Source: Phlebopus portentosus
Lineage: Eukaryota; Basidiomycota; Agaricomycetes; Boletales; Boletinellaceae
Assembly: GCA_037892935.1 (NCBI GenBank)
Contig: JAYXKI010000017.1
Span: 744,001-808,000 of the forward strand
Reading direction: 5' to 3'
Length of the DNA: 64,000 nt
In this document: in pieces, positions 1-12,210 of the stretch
Position numbering within the stretch: position 1 is the stretch's first letter
How the letters are laid out: each line of letters starts with the position of its first letter
The notes under the pieces: model-generated
What the model was told of the DNA's origin: nothing
The model's input: only the letters and a program-made list of their open reading frames with translations
The model's database searches: none
Position numbers and translations under genes: made by a program

Positions 1-1034
1 TTCATGCCCAAGGATGCTTCATTTACATGCAGATTTGGGCGACAGGCCGTGCCGCGTATCCGGACAATCTCGCACTGCCCGATTGTCCTGAGAATCCAGG
101 TGGCCCATATCCGTATGTATCTTCGTCCGCAGTGCCACTGCCAGACCGTAAAGATGCCGCCGTACCCCGAGCACTCACGCACGAAGAGATCCTCGAGTAT
201 ATAGGGTTATTTGGTCAAGCTGCGCATAATGCAGTACACTGTGCAGGCTTCGACGGAGTCGAGATTCATGGAGCACATGGTTATCTCGTTGACCAATTTA
301 CTCAAGATACTTGTAACGAGCGTACGGATCAGTGGGGAGGGAGTGTCGAGAACCGTTGCCGCCTTCCACTGGAAGTCATTAGAAGTGTTGTGTCTGCAGT
401 CGGTGAGGAGAGGACTGCGATTCGTCTAAGTCCATTTAATACTTTCCAGGGTCAGTTATTAAGCTGCTTCCGTTACAATCCTCCGCAATAACCTGTTTCG
501 ACATTTACGTTAGGAATGCGCATGAAACATCCTGAGCCGACAGTCGCATATCTTGTTAGCCTCATTCGTGCGGCATATCCTCGTTTCTCGTACATCCATG
601 TTGTAGAGCCTCGAATCGCAGGGTCGACTGAGAGGGAGGCGTTGGAGGGCGAGTCGAATGACTTCCTTCGCGCCATCTGGAAGGGTCCCGACAGCGAAAA
701 GAATCACTCTGTCTATTTCAGCGCCGGCGGATATGATGTCGAAGGCGTTATTAAGGACGCAGAAGAGAAGGGCGATCTGATCGTCTTCGGAAGGCATTAT
801 ATTTCAAACGTACGTTTGTGTATCGTGAGCAGGAACGTCCGCTAACTTCTTTCTGGCACTCCCAACCAGCCTGACCTCCCTGCACGCATCAAGAAAGAGA
901 TCGCTTTAGCACCGTATGATCGCACGACATTCTATACTTTAGCATCGCCGAAAGGTTATGTCGATTATACTTTTGCCGATGCAGAGAGCGAAGCGCACTA
1001 CAACGCTAAGAGGATCGAACAGGTCCGCGCGTAG
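1..1034 (+). CDS. Old Yellow Enzyme family NADH:flavin oxidoreductase, 5' partial
   Basis: This is the C-terminal two thirds of an FMN-dependent ene-reductase that reduces activated C=C bonds with NAD(P)H. The window opens inside an exon: the frame is already open from base 3 and reads into QIWATGRAA, the family's LQIWxxGRAA block. GFDGVEIHGAHGYLVDQF follows, with the active-site His pair in the HGAH form, then the WGGSVENR phosphate-binding segment. A first intron begins after RLSPFN near base 450. The next exon carries HVVEPR and the flavin-binding FGRHYISN block. A second intron begins near 810 and the last exon starts at PDLPARIKK and stops with TAG at 1032-1034. It closely resembles the complete paralogue on the opposite strand at 18.2-19.6 kb. 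The fold assignment is secure; the substrate is unknown. Confidence 0.9.
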
Positions 1035-3297
1035 TGATGCATGGGGACATCGGGCGCACCTCAAGCCGGAAGAGTATTGATAGCGTGATATCCAGGAGTA
1101 ATTTAGGGAAGCATAGAGGTCATGAAATCGCCTGGAATGTGTTTTACCCTCCGATTCCGTCAATCATTGAATTATATATTTGGACCGCAAAAGCCGCAAC
1201 TTTCGGAGACCTACGCCTTCCAGATACCATCAAAGCCATGAGGGGACGTCATGGAGAAAGGAGTGCAGTTGCGGTAAGCCACTGTTCTCTATGAAAGTTG
1301 AAACCCGAGTGCGGGCAGAGGCGCCCGCTTGTGCGAAGTGGTGTTGATTTGTGTTCGGGCCAACCCCCAAAGCGGAAAGTTTGCTTATATAAGGCAGTTC
1401 AAGAGGCGGGAAGTATGTACACCGCCGGAGCCGGAGACATCTTGAATGGAACTGGAAGATACGGAATTCGTCTCATGTAAGTCGCTAAACAGTTGCGGCT
1501 GGGGCATCATGCGGCACGGCTAGATGGACCCCTGTACCGGCCTGTCACCGACGACGACGAGGCGAACGTCGACGTGCTCACTTTCCGAAGGGTTTTTTGA
1601 GAAGAAATGAGTAAAGGGACGCGTCGTCCGTCCGCTCGCTCGAATTCTGCTCTGCCAACTACAAGCGGACTGGGCGAGAAGTCAAATCGTAGGGATAAAG
1701 GTGTGAAAACTGATTTTGCTGAGTGAGGGGTCCTTGATCTGCGCCGCTTTCACAGTTTACTACCGCTTGTGTGAGCTATGAGTGAGCAATGAAGCTTTCA
1801 CGGTGGCTGACACTCGAACACAGTGACTTATGACGCGCCATACAACTCTCTCTATCCTATTGACGCGGAAGACGATTCATTATCGTTCCTACATGCAAGT
1901 CGTATACCTCCTCCAGGCCTCGCCGCAGATTACGTCCGGTACATCTGCAATCGAGAGACTATTCACTACACGCGCGTAAAACTCTACACGTCTTCGCCTA
2001 CGCGCTCCGTATACTCGCGAACACCATATAGTCGGAAGACTCTACCAGATGACCCCGCGTTCAGGTTAGCTGTGCCCGACGACGCCTTTACGTCTCCGCA
2101 CAGGTGGATGCGGATCATCGCGGGAGAACCCGCTGGTGCTTTATCTGGACTTAGACCCGAGTATGGATAGAACGCGAGCTGCGTTTCCTGTGAGCAAGCT
2201 CGAGCGACAGGGCCGACGCGTCGCGAAAGCTGTTCGGAGAGTTGTTGACACTGTACAGTCGATCTTTCTCACTTGTTTCGGTTCATTGCAGAAGGTACCG
2301 AAAAGCATGCAGTAAATCCCTGCCCCCGGTGAGCTTAATTTCATGCCTAGCTTCGTATCATCTGAACAGTGGCTTGATAGACGGAATAAAATCAGCTCCA
2401 CGGCTAGGACTGAGTAATCCCTCACTTCACGGATTGTATTAGAATTCATTTTGAGTGCACCTCATTGAACTAATCCGAAGTATGGACAACATTGCCTCTG
2501 CATACTCATCATTCTTCTTTCCTCCCGTATTCTCCATGCACGATATTAAACATTCTTCACACGGATAGGGACTCTATTTTGTACATCGTCCGAGATGTCG
2601 CCCTGTGGAGCAGATGCTTTGTTACTTTGCTCAAAATGTCTGCTAATTGCAGTAAACATGATTACGCATTCATAATTGAAAGCTCACTAACCACGAAATG
2701 TACAAGGGCGTGGTAGATTGCGATCAGCATTTCATTTAACCCTACAAACGAGTTTTCTACAAACTAACGAGATGTCGCGTTAGCTTCTGGTGAAATGGTG
2801 ATAGTACGCTCGATATCGTTCAACCTCCCTTGAGATAATCTTAATGGAGGCAATTTTTGAGTGCTTAACCCGTTTGGCCGGAGGTAAAGCCCGACTAGTA
2901 AACGTTTACGATGGGCATCTCTTTGAATCTGAATCTAAAGTGTAAAAGACGAGCAAAAGGAGACGCTTTTGATGTACCCCATAATCTTATGATGGTAAAA
3001 GCGGCTTGATGATACGGCAGTGATCAAGATATGTCTTGAAGATGCCGATTGGGCGTGTTCAACGTTTGATGGATGCGCAAGAAGTAAAGGACATGAAAAT
3101 TGCCATTCTTGGTTTGACATACCCAAAGGGAACACATGCATAACATAAGCACCACCGATATTGACCCCAGATCAATCCTACACGCACACTCGAATGGCAC
3201 CTCCGTCGGGTCAGAGCAGTCGCGCTCAACGAATAATATGTCGGTAGATACGTGACCTGATGAAAGATAAAGCAAGGAGATTGCCGTAGGACTGCCT
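1035..3297. other. Intergenic tract, one possible gene remnant
   Basis: No intact gene is recognised. The only coding-like stretch is the ATG-less open frame at 1823-2170, listed separately. The rest has short unrelated open frames with no family motif. Confidence 0.5.
1823..2170 (+). pseudogene. Possible remnant or exon of an Agaricomycete lineage-specific protein
   Basis: This 115-codon open frame begins after a plausible 3' splice site (ACACAG) but has no ATG of its own. It reads SLYPIDAEDDSLSF followed by IPPP and a charged stretch, then a segment ending in GEPAGALSG. From memory, a LYPIxxEDDxLS...IPPP pattern recurs in uncharacterised, repeated proteins of mushroom-forming fungi. I cannot confirm that here. 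No upstream start exon is evident, so it may be a decayed copy, an internal exon of an unseen gene, or chance. Confidence 0.25.
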
Positions 3298-3754
3298 TTA
3301 CTTTCGCTTGGCTGGCTTCACAGGCGAGATCTCTTCAAGATTGAGACCTGAAGTAAGGAGGATGGACGTCAAATCAACAAACAAGGTGATTACTAGAAGA
3401 GGAGGCTTAGGAAGGGTACGAACCTGGAGGCAAGCTCTGCTTAAGCTTGTCCGCCTTCTCATCATCCTTAATGAAAAGTGTGTAGAGATATCTCGAGCGT
3501 CGCAGCTTCAGCTTCGTCCCGTTTGCATTCTTCTTGATGCGCACAGCTACATTGACACATGAAACGGCACGCGCGCAGAGTCAATGAAATGTGAGAATGA
3601 GAACTGCAACAGAAAGCAAGGTCAAGACTGACCTCGCGCATCCTTCATCCGCGCAAACTCGATGAACTGCTTGATCTCGGTGATTTGCTTCGGCTATGAA
3701 AGAGAGAAATGGTCAGCATTCGCTCCTCATGCGGATCTCATACGAACGTACCAT
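3298..3754 (-). CDS. RPL38: 60S ribosomal protein L38 (eL38)
   Basis: This small, highly conserved large-subunit ribosomal protein is encoded by four exons: 3752-3754 (only the ATG), 3633-3693, 3424-3546 and 3298-3347. Splicing gives 78 residues, against about 70-80 for the family. The product starts [16 protein letters not shown], continues AVRIKKN and [13 protein letters not shown], and ends SPVKPAKRK. These match the family's MPRKIEEIKDFLxxARRKDAKSVKIKKN and CSRYLYTLVI blocks. All junctions are GT-AG and keep frame, and the coding total is 237 nt. No exon is long enough to appear as an obvious open frame, so the gene is easily missed. Having the start codon alone in exon 1 is a known arrangement in ribosomal protein genes. 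It should be strongly and constitutively expressed. Confidence 0.95.
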
Positions 3755-6700
3755 GGTGGGTTATGAGTTCCGTATTCTGTTGCGCGGATTCAGAGTTCGT
3801 GAGGATCGACGTAAGATCGACAGAACTATATAGTTATTCACGTGATGCGCTAACCAGTGTAATTTAAATTTCAGATCGTATAAAGACTATGACCTTGACC
3901 TTGCAGAATTATACCGCTCACTTCCAACCAAACGAAGACAGATTGTGACAACAAATCTCATGCTTTCAGCTAGGCCTGCTGAAGGCAATGCTATATAGTC
4001 CTGCACCCGTACCAGGCTTATAGTAAACATCGGGATGTCGGAACATTCTGCTGCTTTGCGCGATTAGTCTCTGTCTGGAGGCATCTCCTCGAATCTGTAG
4101 GCCGTTCATCTCACCCCCTTGAAGCTTACCGGGTATGTCATTACTTTCGTCCATGACATCAAGCGCGCCAAATGCTTCCCGTAGTTTTCCTGCCAAGACA
4201 GAGAATCTAGATTACTCTCTTTCACAGACCCAATGAACAATAAATCCGGATTACCAGGTTCTGTGCCGCTGCTCTCAGATTTTCAAGGAGATTTTATTGC
4301 GACTTTGATGCGCCGTCGGTGCAGCGCCCCCGCCCAACTGACCTTACCGGCAAAAACTATGTCTATCCCATTTATCCTTCTAAAGCGTAAATTCTGCTGC
4401 CTTGCTCAATAACGGAGATATGCACTCTATAAACTATGATGTCATTCTCGGCTTTGGTTCCTTATACCATCGAAGGCCAACGTGAAAGCTTATCTGACTA
4501 TCCCCAACAATCTCATCACAGAACTCTAGTAAAGCATATTTTACGAGCATGGAAAGCCGTTACCAGTTCATCTGGCCTTACTGGCCGTTTGTGAGTCTAT
4601 TGATGTCCATGACACGATAATTGATGCGTATCACAGTGAATACTGTATATACGCTGCTACTTGGCGCGCGACTTTATGTGCTGACTTCCTGTGAAAACTG
4701 AAGCTACGTGGATCCTCTGCGACTTCTTGCTGGTTGAAGAAAGCAATGAACGTACTGACGAGAGTATTGACGGTCAACGATACTTGACAATATCCTCCTC
4801 GGTGATATGTCCATCTTCAGTCTGTTCTCCGCTTAACAAACAGTCGTGACCCTGACGGAATATCGTCAGTAGCCTCGACTCAGGTCCATACTTATGTGGG
4901 TCCCTCTAGTTTGTGCTTGATTGTCAACTGCTGTTCTGATGCCTGAGTTGGCTACGTCTTCAAATGCTTCCTCAGTTACCCGTTATCTGCACGCTCGAGA
5001 TTACCTTTAGGGGCATCGCAGAGATCCGCCCGCTCTGATCTACGGAATCGAATCTTTAACAGCCTTGTGGCTCCCCTGGTTGTTTGGCCAAGGAAACTGG
5101 AAATCCAAGATGCATCTCGTGCAATTTCGTGAAACTCCACTTCGCCTCCAGGAGGCTGCTGATGGACTATAAAGGCTCGAGGAGCCTCAGGCGCAAGCGA
5201 GATTTCCATTGCCGTCCCCCTTCCCGTCACGTCCGCCCTTCGGTATTGATACTTTCCTTTCGTGCACTCAAGGATATTCTTGGTCGTCTCGTCCTCTTCC
5301 GTCTCAATCATGCAGTCTTATTGTCCTCCTGGAGGAGTTACCGTAATCAAACCTATGCATTTGAAATACATTATACTCCGCGATGCGCAGCGCCTCTACT
5401 CTCGGCCTCTTAGCAACCTCCGGTGATGGATGGATTTGCTGTACTTGGCGTGCCCGGTTGTTCTGCGATGTCGTCAACTATGGCATACAGTACGAATCAG
5501 GCGAGATACATTAGGCAAGCTTTGCTCTATCTTACCGAATCATCCTTGGTCCAGACGGAGTGGAATTACTGGGTCGGCGGCCCTTTCATCAGCGTTTATT
5601 TATTACTGGTTTATCCATTCCATGACATGCACGGTCGCATGCAGTCTAACGGGGGCAAACGCTCCCGGTATAACGTCCAACAATTATCAGAAGCGTATTG
5701 GTGTGGATGACGTTTGATATTTTCGTTCGAGGTAATAGGTGAGTACGTCCATCATCGCGGTTCAGTCTTTAATGAGCGTCCAGCTCTGATAATCATTACT
5801 TCCGTCCGATCAACACCTTTCGCGCCTCATTATTTTACGTGATTACGGGAGTTTCCTCTCCGAATGAGAGCATTTGTGGTATGTATCGACGGGTCTCTCG
5901 AGTTATAATAAGCACGAAATATATCAAAGACTCCGTTTACGAATCCTGTGCTACTAAGGATTACTAGCCTTCGCATCGCAGCAGACCACCGCAGCAGACC
6001 ACCGCAGACGTCCACCGCACAGGTCGGTGAGTTCGACACCACTTGCTCCATTCTTTCTCTTGTGCTATCGACTGGATAGAAATCAAGCCTAGCTGCGACA
6101 CCATCTCTATTCGGAACGTGAGTCAAATGTGAAACGTTCCACTGTGTGTCTGGCTCCGCCAATCAGACAAAAGCCCAACTTCACCATCTCAAACCCTCTG
6201 CGGCACTGGTAATCACTAAGAATGCCACACACACTTAGCTCCGGGACCAACATCAGCGATTCAACGTATCTTTGATACTATTGAGTGCAGATGGTAAAAC
6301 TATATGATTGTCTTCGGACAATAGGGTCTTGTCACAATGGTGATTTAGTATTACCAAAATCTATACGGAGTGTAAGTAATGAAATGGCTTTTCATATTTC
6401 GGTAATAATTTTCAGTCGACTTGATGTGTGACCAAAAGGAGAATAAAGTTCAATTGTCTCCCACGTGCTGAGACGCGACTGTAGCGCGTTCTGTCGCACA
6501 CCTGCTTTCCTTTTTCGACATTCATGTGTAGTTAGGATGAAATCCCCTTAAAGAATTTCAAACCCCAACCCGGACTGTCACGAAAATTATGCGCCTTGGC
6601 ATTAATGTTTCATTTTCTAGTCATTTTCGATCATGGGTCAGGCCAACTTTGCTCCTACCTGGAGTTTTCGTAATAGGAACAGGTCAGCTCGACGAGCATA

Positions 6701-7255
6701 CTCATCGCGCGCGCGTTGCTCATTCGAATGTGCACAGATGTTGTGCTTATTTTGATCTACCGACGAGTACGGCAAACGAAGTAATCGTTTGCATTTACGG
6801 GTCTACACGCATCATGACGGGTAGATGCCTAACCGACACCGCCGTGTACGGGCAAATCAAGCTTCCAACTCGTGTCACGATGTACGCTCGAGGATACCGG
6901 CGAACCTCGTTTCTCGAAACCGAGGGCTCTTCCTGTAATCCCATTTGGCGACTTCACCATATGTTCACGCAGTCAAGTTTGCTCTGCACAGCAAATACAC
7001 TTATCCGCAAATGGGCATTGTTGACATGACTTCCCCCTCTCGTTTGGACTGGGATGGATCCTTCCTCCACTTGTCCTAACTCTTTAAAAAGAGCCATTCA
7101 AATTCGGACAAGGCGCCCTGGTTCACTTTTACATCAGCTCTCCTCTTCGTTGTCTTGCACTTGCTTCTACTATTTATTCTTTGCCTTGCCCTTCAGACGT
7201 GTGCTGCTTTGCCTTCCTTGTGCTACTTTAACTACTCTTCCATTGCGTATCGAAT
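3755..7255. other. Gene-poor tract of about 3.5 kb
   Basis: I see no recognisable gene, RNA gene or intact mobile element. Several open frames of 95-146 codons occur (for example 4976-5311 minus, 5423-5710 plus, 6589-7029 plus). None shows a domain, signal peptide or splice-supported continuation. The right end, about 7030-7255, is presumably the promoter and 5' UTR of the zinc-finger gene. Confidence 0.5.
5977..6006. repeat. Short tandem direct repeat, 13-bp unit
   Basis: The unit CGCAGCAGACCAC occurs twice in tandem and is followed by a partial third copy (CGCAG). It lies in the gene-poor tract and no function is apparent. Confidence 0.6.
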
Positions 7256-8753
7256 ATGGATTCTTATCCTTCACTTTTAAGCCCTATAGACAACTTTGCT
7301 TTCTCCCAGTTCACGAACAGGTTCGAGCGCATGCTCTCTTGCCACCGTGGCGATTTCGAGCTGACGCCACTATTATACAGTCCTGTGGGAGGCAGTCCTG
7401 CGCCTCGTGGCAAGCCTACTTCTCACAACTTACAACAAGACGTTCCGAGAACGCCTCTCCCCAAAACGAACAACGAATGGCAAGAACTGTTGGACAGTTC
7501 GCAACCAGGACAGTTCCCATTCAACATATGGGAAGATAGCCCATTCACTTCAGATAAGCAGGTGAGAGCTTATAAGACTGAGTGTAATGGGTTGTGCTGA
7601 AGACAGGGATGGATAGTCTTCTGGATCTCCCTGGCGGCCTCACGTCTATAGGGCAATTTCGGACTCCTTCTTGGATTCGCCTTTGTCTTCATCGTCTTTC
7701 TTGTCTTCAGCATCTGGTTCTCCTTCGGTTGTTTCTTCTACGACATGCTCTCCCTGGCAGACGTGCCCGGGCCTCGCTTCGGTCAGTCCGGACATCCCGC
7801 TTCTGGATGAATTTAGTCTTGGCCTCCAAGGCTCATTCTCTATCTCGCCGGATGATGTGACCGCATATGGATTTAATAACTTGTCGTTGGGCTCACCGAT
7901 TACTCTGTCCCATGATCTCGACAATAGTGCTGTTGAACCCTTCAGTCTCATGGATACTCATTCCCATACAACGACGACAGTCGAACCATCTCACCTCATG
8001 ACCAACGCACTTGGACTAGACCTCACCGCGCAGGACAACTCAAACGCCGTAATGATGTCGTCAGATCCGACGCAGCTATTTGCTCCTTTCGGCCAAACTG
8101 TCTCAAGTCCGCCTCATAGTAAAGGATCATCTCCGTTAAGCGACCCTGGTGATGTGCCGCCGTCACCTCCGCCTTCTGTGCCAACCTACACAGCCGGTGC
8201 CAGCTTAGATCCGTTCCCGACTTCCAGTGGAATTCCCTCGGATAATTCTATGCAAAACCGAGCAAGCCGTCGCAGGACTTCTCGCGTTGATTATGCTGAA
8301 GCTGCATATGATGGCGACAGCGATGAGGAGCTTGATGAGTCCTCGGGAGCTGGAGCCAACCTCATCCGCATCGCGAAGCGTCGCAAGGCAAGCTCCGAAT
8401 CTCCATCGTTCATGTATTCGGAAAGCGACGAGGACGCCGAGCTCAGTGAGTTCGGTACGCGTCGCGGTAAGAAGGAAGGTAGGCGTGCGGCATCCAAAGG
8501 CGCAAGCAACGCCAAGCGCAAGTCAAAGCGCAGGCACCACTGCCCGCTTGAGGGCTGCAAACAGACTTTTACGCGAGTGACTGATATGGCTCGCCATCTT
8601 GGAAGTGTACATCGTACACACGATACGGATGCAAATCGCTGTTCATTCTGCCACAAGGCTTTCTCCCGGGACGATGCAGTATTGCGTCACGAGAATGATA
8701 GCTGCCCCATGCGCCCCCGCAAGAACAACAACCGTGATGATCTCTGGTCTTAA
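7256..8753 (+). CDS. C2H2 zinc-finger transcription factor
   Basis: This is a putative DNA-binding regulator. Exon 1 (7256-7561) starts MDSYPSLLSP. A 55-nt phase-0 intron (GTGAGA...ATAG) ends at 7616, and exon 2 runs to a TAA at 8751-8753. The protein has about 460 residues. The first two thirds are low-complexity, rich in Ser, Pro and acidic residues, as in fungal activation regions. A basic stretch (GTRRGKKEGRRAASKG, then KRKSKRRHH) follows and could be a nuclear signal. Two tandem C2H2 fingers lie near the C terminus: CPLEGCKQTF...HLGSVH, then CSFCHKAFSRDDAVLRHENDSC. The second finger departs from the classic pattern, with His then Cys as final ligands. I do not recognise a named orthologue. 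Confidence 0.85.
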
Positions 8754-10726
8754 ATTCATCACCCCTTGGAGAACTCTTTCAGTTTGAATTATTCTTATTC
8801 GTCCTTGTTGGGGTGTTTCCTATTGATGCGAGGTAAAGCCAAATCGTTCTACTAACTGACGTCTCTACTGACGCGGGTATTATCAGATTTCATTGATTTA
8901 TTCATTGATACGACATAATGCGATCCCTCCTTCCTCACGTTCTTTCGTTCACGATCTTGGCCAAGAGCCTACAATTCTATCATTTTAACAAGCACATGCT
9001 GGCATCCGATACATTCCCTTATGATAGCTCAAGACACCTTCAGCACACCAGGGCCCGATCGACACTTATTTATCTATCGCATCCACTTCCTCCATTTTAT
9101 CCCTTTCGAAATTTCTTATTCACGGCTCATCTTTCCATTCCCTCCTTAAGGTGTATCATGCAAACCTACAGTGGCCTAGAAATAAGTAGCATAAAGAGTC
9201 TCATCCCGAATAGATATAATACCGCACTGAATCAAATATATACGATGTATCTTATAAACCCATTTCGTTTGCTTGTTTGCTATGTGTTATAGAGGATTCT
9301 ACCAAAGGTCCCAATATATCCTTATTTTTCTCGAACTATCGCCCCGGACGAGCTGCTGGTTGATTTCATGGTAATTTGCGTCGGCGTTGATCGGTCGGAC
9401 CTCAGTATTGTCGACGCCTCGAATTGTAGCTCCGTTTAGATGAGACAGCCGATCGCTCCCATCTTCGGCACCCTAGTACTACCCTAGGTGTGAGAGTAAA
9501 CAACGCCTGGCGACCCGGCGGAATAGACGTATAAGGAAGCGGTTACGTAGGAACAACTATTGTTACGAGCTCTCTTTGCCTTGAAAGTATGTGGTCCGGA
9601 GCAAAATGACGCAATGTTGAAAGTCTAGCCCGGGATCCTCGGCGAAGGGAATTATTGGGCCCAGGCTGCAGCTGAAGTTTGTTTGCGTCTAAAAGTGCAG
9701 AGACTTGGACTTGAGGTAGCATAGTACTCTTAGTACCAAGAGCATCGAATCGCGATGACTTCCAACTGAGGTTAATATTGTCTTGCATCCAGGCCATAGC
9801 AATTTCCTCGAGGATATTCCTGTACGTCATTTCGGTGGCAAAACGCACTCCATCATTCGCTTTCTCAATTTGGCGGTCCCGTCATCCCGACGTTTTGATC
9901 CCCGTGGAAAGCTACCAATAAGCGACAGAATAAAATAAATCGAATAGCGAAAAATCCGGGGCAAGTGGAGCTGGTTGACCTTAAGCGTGCGGGATAGCAG
10001 GACCAGCCTGTGAGAATGACGCTAGTGGCGACCGCCAAATTTGACCGGAAGTTCAGAAATTCATTTTATTTGATATTTTTCCGAGGCGTTTTCCTCATGG
10101 TCACCTACAAGTTATTAATTATTGTGGAGTCGCTTCGAAAATGCTGCTATCAGTCCTTGCAAACTTGCCAGCTTCTTCAGTTTTGGCGCAAGTAGAAAAT
10201 CCACAACGGGAGAAATGCCGAGACCGACTTATGAAACGTATGTGCGTTGTAGAGTATAGTCCGCGGACAAGACGTCTGCTTTGAAGCGAGATGATACAAC
10301 GAGTTGTAATCAAGCGATGCCCCGAAGTGGGCGCCGGCAGGCTCGACCGCCCGTGAGGAACGTCTAAGATGATTGAGAAAGGAGTATCGTCGGATGCCGT
10401 TGGCTTGAAGAGTGCTTCTAATCAAGGATGTGATTAATCAAACTCAGCTTTGATTTCGCAGGACGACTAACATTGGCATTGAGCTTTTCGATCCGTTGAG
10501 TCATTCGTCCTGCGGATGTTGGTTCTCCGAAGAGACACGCAAAATCGTTAAGTTCAAACAGGATCGGTCGATTTCGAGGGCAGGCCTGGCGAAATCGCTT
10601 CGGTGCAGGGCCATGCTGGGATGGCGCGTATATCAATTGCTTCAGCGACTTTATTCCCTTCATCCGTTCAATATTACATGTTTATTTTGCAAGGGTTATT
10701 ATGAGCTTTGAATCCAGACTATGTAG
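8754..10726. other. Intergenic tract, about 2 kb
   Basis: It holds 3' flanking sequence of the zinc-finger gene and of the convergent hydrolase gene. An open frame at 9543-9848 on the minus strand begins with GTG and lacks any recognisable domain, so I do not call it. Confidence 0.5.
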
Positions 10727-11730
10727 TCATTCCAGCGATGCAAGCAGTCCCGGGATCTCTTCAAGTCCATGGACGATCTTCATTGGCTCCAAAGCTCCCG
10801 GGGTTTCAAGTGGCAGCAGTTCGTCTTTCCATCCATTGCGCGATCTGTCAACGTAAATGGCTCGCATCCCAGTTGACAGAGAACCCGTAACATCGAATGC
10901 ATTTCTATTGAATCGCGTTGTCAGCAATCTGAAAAGTTCAATTTTCTCCGAAGACAGACTTGCCCACTGACGAGCCAGCACTGTTCCGGATGATTCTCTT
11001 TTCCAACGTGCTTGCATAGACCCTTGTACACTTCGGGATCTGGCTTGTAGCGCTTATGATTTTCGACCGTGTAGACGTCAAGAGCGAAGTGAGAGAGACC
11101 CGCTGCATCGAGAGCCTTACTGGCCATTTCATGCGTGCCTTAAAATCGAGTCTTTAGACGTGAACGATGCAGATTGCCAGTCAGGTCACGAACTGACCAT
11201 TAGTAAAGATGACAATTTTCATGTTGTCGCTCCTTTGCAATTGCTGAACCGAGGATGCGGTATCGGGAAAACTTGAGACTCACGCGGTAAGAATTGTTTG
11301 GAGACGAATTTGGAGATATATAACGCACCATGGAAGGATGTTATAAGCCTCCATGAGTTTCTTGATTACAGGATCGTCGAAACTAATTCCTGATTCCTTT
11401 AGAGCATGCCGAAGCGATTTCTCAGTGATGATGTCAAAACTCTGGTACAGCTCTGAAATTGAGGTATTAATTAAGGCATGGGCTTCACTATAAAAAACAT
11501 CTCCAGTTACTCATAGAGTTCAACCTCCACGTATACCTGTGAAGGTAGTAAAGAATAGGTTAGACTGAAATTGCAACTTCAGCTTACTCAAGTTGATATC
11601 GACGCCACAGAGCACTGGTTGCTTCTGCCTTGTTTTTATCCAAATGAAGGGTTTCAGATAGTGCTCCGGAAATGCTGCTTGTATCGAGAAGAGTTCCATA
11701 GACATCGAACGCAATGACGAATTTAGACAT
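10727..11730 (-). CDS. HAD-superfamily hydrolase, haloacid dehalogenase-like
   Basis: This is a haloacid-dehalogenase-type hydrolase, probably cytosolic. It starts at an ATG (11728-11730) with MSKFVIAFDVYGTLLDTSSI. The nucleophile motif is DVYGTLLD, the Asp-x-Tyr-Gly-Thr form typical of type II 2-haloacid dehalogenases; phosphatase-type HADs have DxDxT. The cap follows (ATSALWRRYQLEYTW, spliced). Motif III is HKRYKPDPEVYKGL, carrying the conserved Lys and the KPxPxxY element. The last exon includes FDVTGSLSTGMRAIYVDR, where Asp/Gly residues of motif IV would lie, and ends at 10727. At least five exons are needed. The dehalogenase label rests on family resemblance; many such fungal proteins act on unknown substrates. 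A halogenase lies 38 kb away, but no functional link is shown. Confidence 0.85.
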
Positions 11731-12210
11731 ATTGTTGAAGTGAGTTGTGTGGCGAGAGCGCAGAACGGTGTGTGCTGTCGGGCGCAATAATAGTGGAACT
11801 GAAAGCACAGGTTTGGCCGTTTCAGAGCGAGTCTATTGGTTATTGAACCAGAGCTAATGGAACTTGAAAATGAATATACAGCATAGGTTGATTTTCAGGC
11901 GAATATCACCAATTACTCTTTTGCAAAGTTTGTCTGGTTAGAATCAGAGAAAGGGGGTGACCACACGTGAGAGCGCGACGATCACGTGTGAATGTTGTTA
12001 CGTACGCTAACGGGTTATTTGGCATGGTTTGGTCGCGCCTGGTTCGACTCCAGGTCTCTCGGCGGAACACAATCTCAACAACACATTTCATCTTGCTCTT
12101 ACACCACCACCGCCCCTCGCGTTCTCCGCGCATCCTCCTCGCCGTCGCGGACATTCTCAAACACACTTTCGTTGCTGTTCGTCAGCTGCATCTGATTATC
12201 TACATCGCCA
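11731..12210. other. Divergent promoter region
   Basis: About 480 bp separate the start codons of the hydrolase (minus) and the AT-hook gene (plus), so both promoters should lie here. The part near 12080-12200 is rich in C and T, as in many fungal 5' leaders. A hairpin resembling a tRNA T-arm near 12030-12060 is discussed under rejected items. Confidence 0.5.

Noticed and set aside
6589..7029. 146-codon open frame upstream of the zinc-finger gene.
   Set aside because: No domain, signal or splice support; isolated in a gene-poor tract.
9543..9848. 101-codon minus-strand open frame.
   Set aside because: It starts at GTG rather than ATG and shows no recognisable domain or flanking exons.
11968..12062. 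tRNA-like element: T-arm hairpin CCTGG-TTCGACT-CCAGG with a partly matching acceptor stem (TGAGAGC/TCTCTCG).
   Set aside because: No convincing D-arm, A box or anticodon arm, a length of about 94 nt, and it sits in the leader of the AT-hook gene. Probably a chance hairpin.
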